64,000 nt of DNA from Cricetomys ansorgei (taxonomy: Eukaryota; Chordata; Mammalia; Rodentia; Nesomyidae), in assembly GCA_026225945.1 (NCBI GenBank), contig JAMJFZ010000699.1, forward strand, positions 1,005,001 through 1,069,000. The letters are read 5' to 3'. The notes beneath the pieces were generated by a model that saw only the letters and a list, made by a program, of their open reading frames with translations, made no database searches and was not told the DNA's origin. The first letter of the stretch is position 1. The number at the start of each line of letters is the position of its first letter. A program made the position numbers and the translations under genes. Shown in pieces: positions 30,390-41,974 of the stretch.

Positions 30390-30744
30390 AACTTAGGTAT
30401 CCAAAGCATGTGTCTTTCCTGAAACCCACGGAACATGCTCTTCTTCAGCCTTGATGATTTCTGCCTGGTCCTTTAATTTGGACAATCCAGTTGGACTTCC
30501 TCAGGTTTGTTGATCTGGGCTGCCCCTTATGTCTTTTCAGTGACCTGACTCTGCTGTCTAGGGTATATCTGTAAAGAAATCTTTCCTTTATCCCCAGCCA
30601 AGCCAGTGTTCTCCCTATGTATACAATTTCTACTCCACAGGATTCAGACTGTGTGGTCCAAAAAAAAAAAAAAAAAAAGAGTAACGCATTTCCTTGTCAG
30701 AAATGGGATATTTTTTTAATTTTAAAAAGAAAGAACAAGTCATG
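30388..30744. other. Unassigned, with A18-20 run at 30660-30679
   Basis: The A-run follows 'gattcagactgtgtggtcca' with no SINE or gene body recognised ahead of it; it may be the tail of an unrecognised retroposed sequence (30430-30660). Confidence 0.4.
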
Positions 30745-30915
30745 TATGATGACTTATGCCTGTAGTCCTAGCACTCAGGAGTCTGAAGCAGGAAGATCAT
30801 CATGAGTTTGAGGCCAGCCAGCATTCAAGAGGCAGAAGCAGGAGGATTGCCATGAGTTCCAGGCCGTACTGAGCTATAGACTGAGCCCCTATGTCAAAAA
30901 TATAGTTTCAACAAA
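30745..30915 (+). mobile_element. B1 SINE with internal duplication
   Basis: 'atgacttatgcctgtagtcc', 'tagcactcaggagtctgaag', then two copies of the following block ('gcaggaagatcatcatgagt' and 'gcaggaggattgccatgagt') about 52 bp apart, and an A-rich tail. Confidence 0.75.
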
Positions 30916-30959
30916 AACAAAAATAAAGAATCAAGCACTAGCAAAAATCATGGCTTCTA

Positions 30960-31050
30960 CCCTATAGAGCTACATGATCCTGATCGAGTTATTAAATGTC
31001 TCTCAACATCATTTTCTCCTCCATAAAGTGAAAAGGAAATGGATAGTGTA
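30960..31050 (+). mobile_element. MIR SINE fragment
   Basis: 'gctacatgatcctgatcgag', 'ttattaaatgtctctcaaca', 'cattttctcctccataaagt' match the MIR core (gtgaccttgggcaagtta...tcagtttcctcatctgtaaaa). Confidence 0.6.
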
Positions 31051-31359
31051 TATAAGAACATGGCCTAGGAGTTTGGCTCTAATTGTGACTAGTGTCTGTA
31101 ATAGTGATAGATACAATAGTAAGGTATACATATCTCATATCTGGAAAGCTGCTATCACACTGCAAATACTCAGGTGCTGAGTGAAGCAGCTGTTTCCCTA
31201 CACATTAGACAATGTCCAGGAAAATACCTAGGGAAGATAGAGAGCTGAGGGTGGCAGTTAAATGGTGCCTGAGTCAAAGAGCTGCAGAGCCTGAACTGGC
31301 AGTTTGTTTTATGACCCCTGCTTGATGTTTGATGTTTTAAGTTGCCTGGATGAATATAG
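31051..31359. other. Unassigned sequence
   Basis: No element recognised. Confidence 0.35.
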
Positions 31360-31510
31360 GAATTCTCAGGTTATCTAGTGTAATCTCATTATTTTAAGAT
31401 TTGAAAACAGGCCAGTGCCACCAAGAATGTTTTCCAAGTCCAAGAGCTAGATTGGGAGTACAGTCTAGATCACCTAATTCCCAGGTCAGTGCTGAAACAC
31501 TATGTACATG
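31360..31510 (-). mobile_element. MIR-like SINE fragment
   Basis: 'taagatttgaaaacaggcca', 'ttttccaagtccaagagcta', 'attcccaggtcagtgctgaa' follow the reverse MIR core; diverged. Confidence 0.5.
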
Positions 31511-31544
31511 ATAATCTTTTTTCCTTCTCTTCTTTTGTACTTTT

Positions 31545-31680
31545 ATTTCTTTTCTTTTCTTTTTTCTTTTTCTTTTTTAGATGAGGTCTCCAGGCTGGAC
31601 TTGAACTTGCTATGTAGCCTCAAGCTGGCCTTGAAGCCTTGGTACCTCAAGTGAGGGGATTGCAGTAGCTTTCTTTCAAA
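31545..31680 (-). mobile_element. B1-related SINE, diverged
   Basis: Pyrimidine-rich tail, then 'agatgaggtctccaggctgg', 'tatgtagcctcaagctggcc', 'cttgaagccttggtacctca'. Contains a shuffled or partly duplicated B1 middle. Confidence 0.65.
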
Positions 31681-31759
31681 ACAGTTACTGAATTCCTAGA
31701 GTAAGCATGGTCCACTTTCCCAGAATCTGTCACTAGATACTACTTGAGCAGGAGGACTA

Positions 31760-32225
31760 CAGGCCTATTGGCCCCCTTCTCAGTCCACAACTGATGCTTG
31801 ATGGCTTCAGTCTTTGTAGGTGCACTTCAGGCAGCCATGGTTGCTATGAGGTCGTGATGGCATTGGCTGTGCCATACTCAGAAGTCAGCAGTTCACAGCC
31901 CTTCTCCCTCTCATGGCTCTGACATTCTTTCCACCACCTCTTCAGCAATGATCCCCGAGACTTAGAAGTGGTAGTCCAAATGAATTGTTTACAGCACTCA
32001 ACTTGACTCATTCTCTGCACCTTGAGCAGCCATGCATCTTTGCACCCAGCCCCTTCCATTGCAAATAGAGGCTTCTCCAGTTAAGGCTGAGAGGAGCATT
32101 TGTCTGTGAGTATAAACATAAATATTTATGCAACAGCTTGGCATTGTGACCATGTAGCTAAACAACAGCTGAAAGTTCATCTCTAGGGCCCAAGACCTCT
32201 AAAGCCATGAGTTTTTGACCGCTAC
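31760..32225 (-). mobile_element. Rodent L1 3' UTR (Lx-like), antisense
   Basis: 'tctttgtaggtgcacttcag', 'ttctttccaccacctcttca', 'gcaatgatccccgagactta', 'attgcaaatagaggcttctc', 'agttaaggctgagaggagca', 'aagccatgagtttttgac'. The order matches the 3' UTR read backwards. Confidence 0.65.
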
Positions 32226-33929
32226 GACATTTTCTAGGAAAACACACAAGTAGTAACTAACTGCAAAGGCATCTTGCGGTGACAGGAGAGTCCCCAGAGT
32301 ACCAGACGTTTTCTTGAAGGACAGCACACCTTCCGTGTTATTTGAAAGAATGTGCCACACCAAGGCCAATACCAAAGGGCCCTGGCAGCCCCAAACGAGG
32401 TGGTGTGGGGTTCAATTTTTAAAGTGGACCCTATATCATTTCTGGAATGTCAAGCACGACCTTTGAGAAAGAACCCAGGCAGTTCCTTTTAAAGCCATAA
32501 GGGCAGTTAAATGAGCCCCAAGTAGCACAGGATATTATTGTTTACATACAGTTCTTAGCCAGTGGCTGTGGAGCCAAATTCCACAAGTTCCTTGCTTGCA
32601 AGAGGTGCATTGCAAAAGGCCAGAACTGCTGCTTGCTCTATTGTTCTTTCTTACAGCTCTATTTGAAAGGAAAAAGAAGCATTATCTTCAGAATTCAAGT
32701 TCCAAAACTGGAGGGACACATCAGGCTATTTTACTGACAGTTAATCTAAAGATGTAAAAGTTAAATGAACGTCATGTTTGCCTAAAACAAGAACATCATA
32801 GGAGGGGCAAAGGTGGATTACTAATTCATTGATATAACTAAGATGAATCTCTGATACTTGTAATTGAAAAGGCTTTCTTATAGAACAAGGCAGGATGTTT
32901 TCTATGGAAGAAAATCAACACTTAAAATTCCAATGGCAGTTTTTCTTCTAAAAATATCACCAAAACACATTTGTTATCTCCCATTGTGCTGCTGGGTAAT
33001 GGCTGCTGTGGGCGCATATGATTGATGGAAGAGGCCTGTCTCCATATCCATGTCATACATTGTCATGTCAGAGTGTCGCACCCTACACCCCCCAGGCAGG
33101 AGTCAGTTAAAATGGGTTTGCACGGGTTCAGGAAACATTATAAGTGTGCAGTGTCAGAAGCATAAATGGACATGTTTGTGTCTTTTCACAATGTCAGAAA
33201 TTATTGCATAGCAATAAATTCACAGATTATCTTAGATTTTTTTGGCTCCAATTTGCCAAGTAGTTCTAATTCCTCCCAATTTGATTGAGGCAAATTCATG
33301 TTCTTTTACTCCAATTTTAACTACCAATATTAATTCTCAGATCATATCACACATACACTTTTTGTATCTAGAAATATATGTGTGTTACAGAATGGCTGCA
33401 AAGAGGTTAAAGGGGCTGAAAGAGAGATTAGGGAGTTCCAAAGAGTCCTAATTGGAAACATGTAGAAACCTGTCAAAGATACAAAGAGAGTCAATGTAAG
33501 TTGTTACATAAGATATTAAGGAAACCAGTTGGAGGTAATGGTGTGGAGTCAAGCCATGGAATTAGAGTTGAGCCAAATCTCAGGGCTAATTCAAGCATCA
33601 GAAGAGAGGTTCAGAATGGTGGAAGTCCATAGAGATTAAGAACTCAATGAGCTCCAGATGGATGGTGGACAAATAGATAGGTGGACCGATGGCCATTGAG
33701 TAGATTTCAGCAGCGGTGACAGAGTTGAGCTGAAGGCCACGGGACAGTTGGGTATTCTCTGCCTGTCAGTATCTTTATGTACACATCAGTTAGATGGGGT
33801 CTCACCATCACAATGTTAGGTATACTCTTCTTTGTGGGAATCCAGATGAAGGCATGGCTTTCTTTCCTTGGCCTTGGAACTTGATCAAGTTCCCAGGTCT
33901 GAAATTCCAGATATGATTTTAGTACATCT
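32226..33929. other. 1.7-kb repeat-poor island
   Basis: No transposon signature noticed. Moderate GC, few homopolymers, several non-repetitive blocks (for example 32960-33180). No open frame above 69 codons. The kind of interval where conserved noncoding elements are found, but conservation cannot be tested here. Confidence 0.45.
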
Positions 33930-34195
33930 AGACTAAAATTACTTGTCCCATTGCTGTGACAAAATACCCTACTCTACTCCCCCAAATAAACTTGAAGAAA
34001 AGGATTGTTTTGGTGTACAATTCTGAGGTACAGTCCTTCATGTCAGATAAAGTGTGGCATCAGAAGCAGGTGGCTGGTCACATTGCACTCCGAGTCAAGA
34101 AGCAGGGAGCAATGCATGCTTATGCTTAGCTCACTTTCTCCTTTGTACTTGGTACAGGACTTCAGCCCATGGAATAGTGCAATCCTGATATAAAT
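33930..34195 (-). mobile_element. MaLR LTR, antisense, 3' two thirds
   Basis: 'cccattgctgtgacaaaata', 'gtacagtccttcatgtcaga', 'gtggctggtcacattgcact', 'caagaagcagggagcaatgc', 'aggacttcagcccatggaat'. Mirror of the MT-like MaLRs elsewhere in the window. Confidence 0.75.
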
Positions 34196-34289
34196 AGCCA
34201 CAGCACATCTTGAACAAGTGTTCTTAGCATGCTTGCTTGGGTATTGGCAGTAAAGCAGAACATTCTTTTAAAATATTTTAAAAGTATTA
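34196..34289. other. Short spacer
   Basis: No feature recognised. Confidence 0.3.
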
Positions 34290-34298
34290 TTTATTGTT

Positions 34299-34356
<58 letters not shown>

Positions 34357-34575
34357 GCTAGGCCCGAGGTCAACATAAGATATCTTCCTCTATCACACTG
34401 ACTTATTCCTTTGAGACAGGGTCTGTCATTGGACAAGAGGCAGTATGCCCCAGCTAGCCTTCTCTGCTCCCATCAGCAATGTGGTTATAGGAGTACATAG
34501 CCACACATGGCTTTGTGCATGGGTCCTCACATTTGCATAGCAGCACTTTATCCACTGAACCATCTTGTTAGTACC
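34290..34575 (-). mobile_element. B4-type SINE with (TG)n tail at 34303-34354
   Basis: TG array of ~26 repeats, then 'cccgaggtcaacataagata', 'ctttgagacagggtctgtca', 'gtgcatgggtcctcacattt', 'ctttatccactgaaccatct'. The array grew in the element's tail. Confidence 0.8.
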
Positions 34576-35589
34576 AGAAAGTTCTTTTTGAAAGCATTAT
34601 TTTTGTTCGGCATGTTAAAATTGGTTTTAGTCTGACTGCATTCACTAAGATAGTTTACTATGGTCTATGTTCTGAGCTACATGCTATATACAATGAGAAG
34701 AAAGGAGTAAGCAATCAATTCTGTTTGGTAGAGGAAGCACTGGACTTGACACAATTCTAGTTGGTACTAGAGGATATGAAGAATGTTTCAACATGCCTGG
34801 AGGTGGGGGTGGAGTACTAATGAGAGAGATGTAGGAAGGAAAGAAGCTGGCTAGTGGCTCACACTCTCATACACTTAGACAGCCTACATCATTGGATTGT
34901 AAATGATTGGCGCTGCTTTCTCAACATGAGTAAATATACTCACGGAAAATGTGCTTGTTATTAAAATGATGCACTGCCTTTTTGCAAAAGACTGCATGGA
35001 GTTGAATGCAATGGGCTTCTGTAACCATGTAAGCACTCATTTATAAGACTTCTGAACCTTCTAATAGACAGGAATTTGGTCTGTGTCTAATTGAGTTTTA
35101 ATGGCTCAAACAAAATTAAGAACTAGAGTAATTTGGTATGACTTTTTATTCAAACTTTAAATCATCCTAATTTCCTCAGAAGCTATAAATTATGACTTAC
35201 TCTCATCAGACTATGAGCAAAGCCCATCAGCAAACAAAAATCAGATAGTTTTTGTTTTATTGGCTAGTACATATTACAACCTTGATCCTATGATCAATAA
35301 TGACATAATGTAAGTTTATTCATTACTTTATAGCTTATTGATGAAATGTTTTATGAAAAATCAAAATTAGCACCTATACCATTAGAACTTATCTATACAA
35401 ATGTGTATTTAACATCTATACCCCTGATGGTGATATTATGTCTCTGTCATTAATCAGGGAAGAAACTAAAGTCAGTGATCAATCATTCTTCATTGTTTGA
35501 AATTCTCAACAGTGCTATTCTGGGGCTAAGGAATCTTTCCATCTTAAGTTTAATAAATAGGAGAAAGATGAAACTACAGAATTTTGGGT
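34576..35589. other. Unassigned 1-kb stretch, AT-rich
   Basis: No element or coding feature recognised. Confidence 0.35.
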
Positions 35590-35760
35590 ATTACTTATTT
35601 ATCATCCTATTCTTTGTTAGTTTCACAATGTCTATAAATGTAGTCATTTCACCTTCACCCCCTCTCTTATCCTCCTTCAACTAAAGTCCTTTGTCCCAAC
35701 AAGCTCCCTTCTTACTCTCATGTCATTGTTTTTGTGTGTGACTCAGGAAGTTTAATTATA
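35590..35760 (-). mobile_element. Rodent L1 3' UTR fragment, antisense
   Basis: 'tcatttcaccttcaccccct', 'ctcttatcctccttcaacta', 'caacaagctcccttcttact', 'ctcatgtcattgtttttgtg': the C-rich block before the L1 tail. Compare 46258-46745. Confidence 0.6.
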
Positions 35761-36659
35761 TAATTCCTTATTAAAACTGAAAAATAACAATTGTCCCTCC
35801 ATCTATAATCTAACTTTTAACATATCCTCGAATCTAGGCATAGATAGCAATACTAAAATGGCACAAAAGTGACATGGCAGCAAAAGGTAGATTGGTCATG
35901 GATGTGAGCAGAGTAGAACTGAGGATGGATAAAACATTTTTCTCTAATATTTCATTTCCCCTACTTATTTCCACGCATTTTAACATAGAAGCAGTTGCCT
36001 AGAGCCAGCTCAGAGTGACAGAGTAACATTGGGGTGGGATTCGTGGCTGGCTGGGATGATGAAAACTATAAATCAAGTACACATGGAATCCCTGTTTGTA
36101 CCAAGGGCTTTTTCGCCATTGCTTTATACTCTACCAAACACTCTAGAAGCTGAGGAACTACATTCAGAAAGGCTTCTCTTAAAAGAAAGCAATGTCAAAG
36201 CCAAGCTGCCATTTGTAACAGTATAAGTTTTCTCCACAGAGGCACACCTCTCTTCCAGCAGTCTCATTGGGGAAGGCACCAGCTAATGTACATGTTTTAG
36301 TTTTTCCCCATAGTTAGGTACTACAATCCAAGATAGCCAATAGCTTTAATATAATAGGAACTTAACAAGAAAAGTTTGCAAGGCATGGTGAGACAGTTAA
36401 GACTAGCAGTTGAATCTAGGAGGGGTGTGCACTCTCTGTACCAAAAAGTCCAAAATGTCTGTGGCAAGTATTAAAGGGGATGCAGGATATCTGACCAACC
36501 AAGCTTCCTTTCTTGAACACAATTTCACATTAAGGACAAAACTACTGGTAATAAAATAAAGATTGAATAGGATAGTTCCTTCTGCTCCTAATATGACTGA
36601 ATAAGTTTCTTTTGATGCCAGTTTATTGGAAGATAGGCAACTATAAACTCAGAAGAAAA
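35761..36659. other. Unassigned 0.9-kb stretch
   Basis: No element recognised. Two frames of 63-65 codons carry no signal. Confidence 0.35.
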
Positions 36660-36845
36660 TCTAACAAGATGGCTCAGTGGTTAAGAGTGCATCCTGATAG
36701 TGCAGAGTGCAGCTCACAACAGTCTATAACTCTAGCTCCAAGGCACTTGGTATCTATGGCCTTCACGAACAGTCTCATGCGCATGCCCATACACGGACCC
36801 ACGTACATACATACATACAATTAAAGCTAATAAATATTTTAAAGA
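36660..36845 (+). mobile_element. B2-type SINE
   Basis: 'aagatggctcagtggttaag', 'gcagctcacaacagtctata', 'actctagctccaaggcactt', '(acat)n at the tail, then 'ctaataaatattttaaag'. Keeps the Pol III A-box-like head. Confidence 0.85.
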
Positions 36846-37090
36846 CTGGTGGCTTCTAAAGTGGTGTTGATTTCTAAATAGAGGCATGGTACAAGATGAG
36901 TTACGTGTTCTGTAAACAGAGGACAAGTCAAAGTGGCTAAGTGGCTAAGTACTGCATAGCTGAAAGTAAGACACTAATATAAAAAAGTAAAGGACAAATC
37001 TCAGGATAGACTGGAATATTGGCAAGTGTGAGATAATAGTTTCATATCTCTCACCCCTTACAAAAGTCAGTTCAAAATGGATCAAATATA
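36846..37090. other. Unassigned spacer
   Basis: Contains a doubled 'gtggctaa' at 36935-36950; otherwise nothing recognised. Confidence 0.3.
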
Positions 37091-37454
37091 TGTGATACTT
37101 TCTATTCACTGTCAACTTGAGAGAATCTAGAATTACAAGGGAAATGGTCCCCTAGTCATGGCTGTAGAGAATTATCTTGATTACACTAATTGAAGTAGGA
37201 AAATCTACCTACTGTAGATGCCATCATTCCCAGGCTAAGATTCCTGGACTACATAAATGGAGGAGAACTGAGGGGTAGCATGCATTTATCTTTCTCCTCT
37301 TCCTGGATTTAAGTGTGATGTGAGCAGCTACTTTAAGTGCCTGCTGCCTTGACTTCTCCTCCATAATGGCCTGTCTTTGTAAGTGTGGGCTTTTTCCCTT
37401 AAGTTGCTTTGGTTAGAGTGTTGTATAACAGCAACAGGAAAAGGAACTAAAACA
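37091..37454 (+). mobile_element. ERVL-MaLR LTR (MT-like), solo
   Basis: 'ttcactgtcaacttgagaga', 'gagaattatcttgattacac', 'taattgaagtaggaaaatct', 'tttcccttaagttgctttgg', end 'aggaactaaaaca'. More diverged than the MaLR at 12892. Confidence 0.75.
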
Positions 37455-37713
37455 ATGTAAGCCCTAAAGCACAGAAGCTATTATAGGAAAGTACTTCTGA
37501 TATAATATAGGTATGGAGTTTCTGAAAATGAATCCAATTCCACAGGGAATAATCCTAAAAATTAACATACAGGGTCATGTTAAAAAAATCTTTGGCACAG
37601 GAGAAGAAACAATTACCAGAGTGAGTGACTATTTAGCAAGACAAATGAGACATTAATCTTTCCTAATTACATACCTGACATGAGATTAATATGTAGAAGC
37701 TATAAAGAACTTC
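37455..37713. other. Unassigned spacer
   Basis: No feature recognised. Confidence 0.3.
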
Positions 37714-37723
37714 AAAAGGTTTT

Positions 37724-37897
37724 ATTTTGGCCTGGAGAGATATCTCAGCTGTTAAGAACACTGACTGTTCTTCCAGAGGTCCCGAGTTCAATTCCCAGCA
37801 ACTACCCGATATGTTACAACCATCTGTAATGGGATATGATGCCCTCTTCTGTTGTATAGGCATACATGCAGACAGAGCACACACATACATAAAATAT
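37724..37897 (+). mobile_element. B2 SINE with target duplication
   Basis: 'ggcctggagagatatctcag', 'cactgactgttcttccagag', 'cgagttcaattcccagcaac', 'caaccatctgtaatgggata', 'tgatgccctcttctgttgta'. Flanked by AAAAGGTTTT at 37714-37723 and 37898-37907. Close to consensus, so young. Confidence 0.95.
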
Positions 37898-37907
37898 AAA
37901 AGGTTTT

Positions 37908-38079
37908 CTTGATTAAAAGGGAAAATCCACCTATTGGGGTGAACCATTCCCTGAATGTGATCCTAGATTGTGTAAATGGAGAAGGATAACAGAGACAATG
38001 TAAGAATAAAGAGTCTAAATCAGTAAATGGAACAGAGTTCCCAAAATAAATATGAATACTCAATAAATATATAAATAAA
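37908..38079. other. Spacer
   Basis: No feature recognised. Confidence 0.3.
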
Positions 38080-38221
38080 CATCCTTACCCATCAGGGAAA
38101 TGCAAGTCTAAACTATACTCTGACTCTATCTCATATCAATCAGAATGGTTACCATGAAAAACCAACAACAAATGCTACTGAGGATGGAGGTGGAAGGTAG
38201 CCTTTATTCACTGTTTGTGGC
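38080..38221 (+). mobile_element. L1 ORF2 3' part, piece 1
   Basis: 'cccatcagggaaatgcaagt', 'tcatatcaatcagaatggtt', 'accatgaaaaaccaacaaca', then 'ttcactgtttgtggc', where an LTR is inserted. Decayed coding remnant of the ORF2 C-terminal region. Confidence 0.75.
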
Positions 38222-38617
38222 TGAGGTGGTTTGAGGAGGAATGGTCCCCATAGGCTCATACATTTGAATGCTTGCTCATTAGAGAGTGATGCTACTTAGA
38301 CAGGGATTACAAGGTGTGGCCCTGTTGGAGTAGGTATGGCCTTGTTGGAAGAAGTGTGTCACTGGGGGTGGGCTTTGAGGTTTCAAATGCTCAAGCCAGG
38401 CCCAGTGTCTCTTTTCCTGCTGCTTTTAGATCTGGATGTAGAACTTTCAGTGACCTCTCCAGCACCATGTCTGCCTCCTTGCCTAAATGCTACCCACCAT
38501 GTTGAAAATGGACTAAACCTCTGAACTTGCGAACAAGCCCCCAGTTAAATACTTTCTTTTGTAAGAGTTTTCGTGGTCATGGACTTTCTTCACAGCGGTA
38601 GAACACTGGCTGTGACA
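38222..38617 (+). mobile_element. ERVL-MaLR LTR (ORR1/MT-like) inserted in L1
   Basis: 396 bp from 'tgaggtggtttgaggaggaa' to 'cactggctgtgaca', with 'gtgtcactgggggtgggctt', 'caccatgtctgcctccttgc', 'caagcccccagttaaatact' and 'gtcatggactttcttcacag'. The L1 text is split exactly, leaving a 5-bp duplication GTGGC/GCGGC with one mismatch, the ERVL size. Three 62-63 codon frames here are incidental. Confidence 0.9.
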
Positions 38618-38622
38618 GCGGC

Positions 38623-39190
38623 AATGTAAACTAATGCAGTCACTGTGGAAATAAGTATGAAGGTTCCTCACTAAATCAAAAATAGTTCTACCATTGCGGG
38701 GCATACATGTGAATATTCAAAGGAAGCAAGTAGCACACCACACGGGTCCTAGCACATCCACGTCTGTCACAGTACTGGTCATTACAACAACATCATGGAA
38801 TCAGATTAAGCACCTGCCAGCAGACAGATGGCTAAGGAAAATGTGATACCTATACAGAGTATTGTTTTGACCTGAACAACAACAAAATCATGAATCTCAA
38901 AAAGAGGATGGAGCGGAAGATAATCATGTTACGCAAAATAATCCATACCCAGAAACATAGACATTACATTATTTCTTTAATATCTTCAGTCAGATTTTGA
39001 AAAATAGACATGGAAGTAGAAAGAGAATTATTTGCCCAAAAGATAGGAATGAAGGAAGGTGGGGTAGGGGGTACAAGAGAAGGCGATGATCAAAGTACGT
39101 TATATTTATGTATGAAAATGTCACAACAGACAAATCACATTGTTGCATTGTTTATACCACTAATATGTGCTAATTAAGTTTACAAATTAC
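38623..39190 (+). mobile_element. L1 ORF2 3' part and 3' UTR, piece 2
   Basis: Resumes as 'caatgtaaactaatgcagtc', then 'aggttcctcactaaatcaaa', 'cacctgccagcagacagatg', 'gatgatcaaagtacgttata'. Ends near 39190. Confidence 0.7.
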
Positions 39191-39199
39191 CACATAATT

Positions 39200-39500
39200 T
39201 GTAAACACAAAATTATAGAAAATGAGCAGAGAAAAGCAATCCATTATGTAAAGATGCATGGGGAACTTTCCTAGCAGAAAAGGCTGATATCTAAAATCAC
39301 AGGGACTAGAAATCTTTTAAGTGCTGGGAAAATAAAAGCCAACTCAGAATTTTGTACCCAACAAGTATATTCTTCAAGAGTGAAGAAAAACAAAGTATTT
39401 TAAAATGCAACAAAATGAAGAAAATTATTTGTCATTAGGCTTAAATTTACACAAAATACTAAAGGTGCAGGAAAAACAGCACAGTAAATGGAATCTCAGG
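39200..39500 (+). mobile_element. Old L1M/HAL1-type fragment
   Basis: 'agcagaaaaggctgatatct', 'cagaattttgtacccaacaa', 'tattcttcaagagtgaagaa' follow the ancient L1 segment 'ccagaattctatatcctgcaaaa...tcaagaatgaaggagaaataaag'. Confidence 0.5.
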
Positions 39501-40649
39501 GACTTTTTTTTTCCCTATAAACCACTTCTGCAAGGGCTGATTATAATATGGTATGGGTCTTGAGAAAACACTCTACAATTTATCCTGGGGCAAGGCAAGG
39601 CAACGGCAATGTAAAGAGTCTTATGAGGCATGATCCAATGCCATTTCTCATCTATGGTTACATGGCTAGTTGAACATAGAGCTTTCCACATTTCTCCCTC
39701 TTATGGTAAAGATGCATAAAGTCCTAGATCCATACTTTGGAGTTTCTTATTCATTTATAAGCATGGCAACCAATTGTTCTTGAAACCTGCCACCTGGACC
39801 CTCTAGTTCATTGTAGTAATGTGAGACTACAGAATTGGCGAACTAGAGCCACGCTGCTCTTGTCTAAGTAATGTTCTGATTCCATCAGAGTTTGTTCTAT
39901 CCTCTCTGGATGAGTCTATAGAATTGTAGCAAACTGACCTAGTAGCTGCACAAGAATATTATCTTTAGCTATTCTACTGCTGCCTAGATTCTGCTTGACC
40001 TCTTGACAAAACGATGTTCTTTACCAAGCTGAAGAGAAACAAATCCAAATGGAATTTCAGATATTCACTTAAAATGAAGCAGCATTTATGAAACAGAAAT
40101 AATTTATATATGCAAATTCATATGTAAACAGGTAAAAATTACTCTAATTCCTTTTAATTTTCTATAGAACACAGAATTCTTTGGATCAAAGCATACAGTA
40201 TTTTGTAGTTTTTATATATAGTTGTAATAATATGACAACTACTTAAAAGGCCAGAGAGAGAGGTTAAATTGACTTCTAATGTTGCAAGAATAATACATTT
40301 CATAAAAAATTTATATATTTTAATAATATTGCCTTTAATTAGACTATGAACACAGTACAGTTCTCAATAAAATACTACTAAAAAGAAAATCTAAAATGCC
40401 AAGAACCTTTATATTATGTGCAGAATTGGGGGTAAAGCTGCTTAAAATAATTTCATTTGCATTAAACTTGAAGCTTGTTTCTCTTGGTTGATGAAAGTGA
40501 TATCTAAAGAAACAACTTAGGTATTTTAAAAGGTAAAAAAAATAATGAAAATAGGAAGATTAACATTATAAAGGTCTCAAATTAACTTTCCTATGAAAAC
40601 CATTATTGCTTTTAAAAACGTTTTCTATTTTAAAATATGGATATACATG
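39501..40649. other. Unassigned 1.1-kb repeat-poor stretch
   Basis: No element recognised. 39600-40000 has moderate GC; the rest is AT-rich. Confidence 0.4.
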
Positions 40650-41280
40650 AGTTTGTAAAAGTGGTTCACTGTATATTTCCACTTGTTTCCCACAGTGGTG
40701 ACATATTATATCATTATAGTAAAATACAGTAAACAAGACTATAGAGCTTATTCAGTTTCTCCAATATTTCTATGAATCTGTGGGTGTGAGTGAGAGGTAT
40801 ATACAATCACCAGCACAAAGTCATTTCCTTACTCCACTCCTTTGTAATCACACCCACTCCTCACCTTCGCACGTTTCCCTGCAAACCACTAATCAGATAT
40901 TCTATAATTCTGTATTTGTCATTTCAAGAAGTTTATATAACTAGAACTGCATGGTATTGACCCTTTGAGATAGGCTTTTTCCAGTAAGCATAACAGCCTT
41001 CACATACATGCAGGATTTTCTTTATGTCAGCATTTCATTCCTTTTACTATTGAGTATTCCATGATATGGAGATGCTGGAGTTTATCTATTTCACCACTGG
41101 AACACATTTAGGCTGTTCCCAGTCTGGGCTGATTATGAACAAAGCTATCATGGACATCTGTGGAAATATTTTTATATGAGGATGAGTTTTCCTTTATGTT
41201 AGATAAATACTCAAGTGATATTCCTAGGTCTTATAAGTAATTGCACGTTAAGCTTTACAAGAAAATGAAGAGTTAAAGTG
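40650..41280 (-). mobile_element. Ancient L1M 3' region, antisense
   Basis: 'taactagaactgcatggtat', 'tttcattccttttactattg', 'gagtattccatgatatggag', 'ggctgttcccagtctgggct', 'gattatgaacaaagctatca', 'gatattcctaggtcttataa': an easily read L1M antisense tract. Confidence 0.8.
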
Positions 41281-41457
41281 TATAACTAACTCAGTGGCAG
41301 AAACACCTTGATAGCTTGTGTTTCATACTCAGCACTGAAAAAAGAAGAATGAAAACAAAGCAAATGCACTGTACACTTCCTTTTAGAGAGGCTGTACCAC
41401 TTTACAGTCCCATCATCAATATATTAGAGAGCTTGTGTTTTAGTCTCATAAAAGGGT

Positions 41458-41605
41458 CGTTTTTTGAGACAGGGTTTTTCTGTTGTAACTCTGGCTGTCT
41501 TGGAACTCCCTCTGTAGAACAGGCTGGCCTTGAACTCACAGAGAACTGCTTGCCTCTGACTCCCGAATGCTGGGATTAAAGCCGTGCTGCATCACTGCCC
41601 AGGTT
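41458..41605 (-). mobile_element. B1 SINE, full length
   Basis: 'ttttttgagacagggttttt', 'gtagaacaggctggccttga', 'atgctgggattaaagccgtg'. Well conserved; an 87-codon plus frame runs into it by chance. Confidence 0.95.
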
Positions 41606-41634
41606 TTATAATAGAGTCTTTAATAATGACAAGT

Positions 41635-41974
41635 TGTTGTAGAGATTTATTTTTAGTTATGGTTTAAAATACTGTTTTGTGCACTGTTCGGTGAGTGTCT
41701 GCCTAGGTTTTGGCGTTTTGAATTGTCTTCAGGTGTTGGATTTACATAGTGGATGCTGATTGCTAATGATCTGCATATGCTACCAATAGAAGTCCCAAGG
41801 AGTTCTGGATCAGTAAAACACCTGAGCTCATACTCTAGCTATTCTGCTCTTCAGTATGGCGCTGGCCAGGATAGTGGTTCACTCTGCTCAGGTCTTCAGG
41901 TCTAGCAGGGTTTGCACCTTTGAAAGTGCTTCCCTGTCTTCCTTTCTGAGCCACCCAGTATGTGTACTACTACA
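41635..41974 (+). mobile_element. Solo LTR of the 3549-5564 ERV family
   Basis: 340 bp from 'tgttgtagagatttattttt' to 'gtgtactactaca', colinear with the two proviral LTRs ('gcactgttcggtgagtgtct', 'gctaatgatctgcatatgct', 'aaaacacctgagctcatact', 'ggtctagcagggtttgcacc'). Flanked by ACAAGT (41629-41634) and AAAAGT (41975-41980), a 6-bp duplication with one mismatch. Confidence 0.85.

Noticed and set aside
30080..30436. 96-118 codon frames on both strands
   Set aside because: Products of CA and GA simple repeats.
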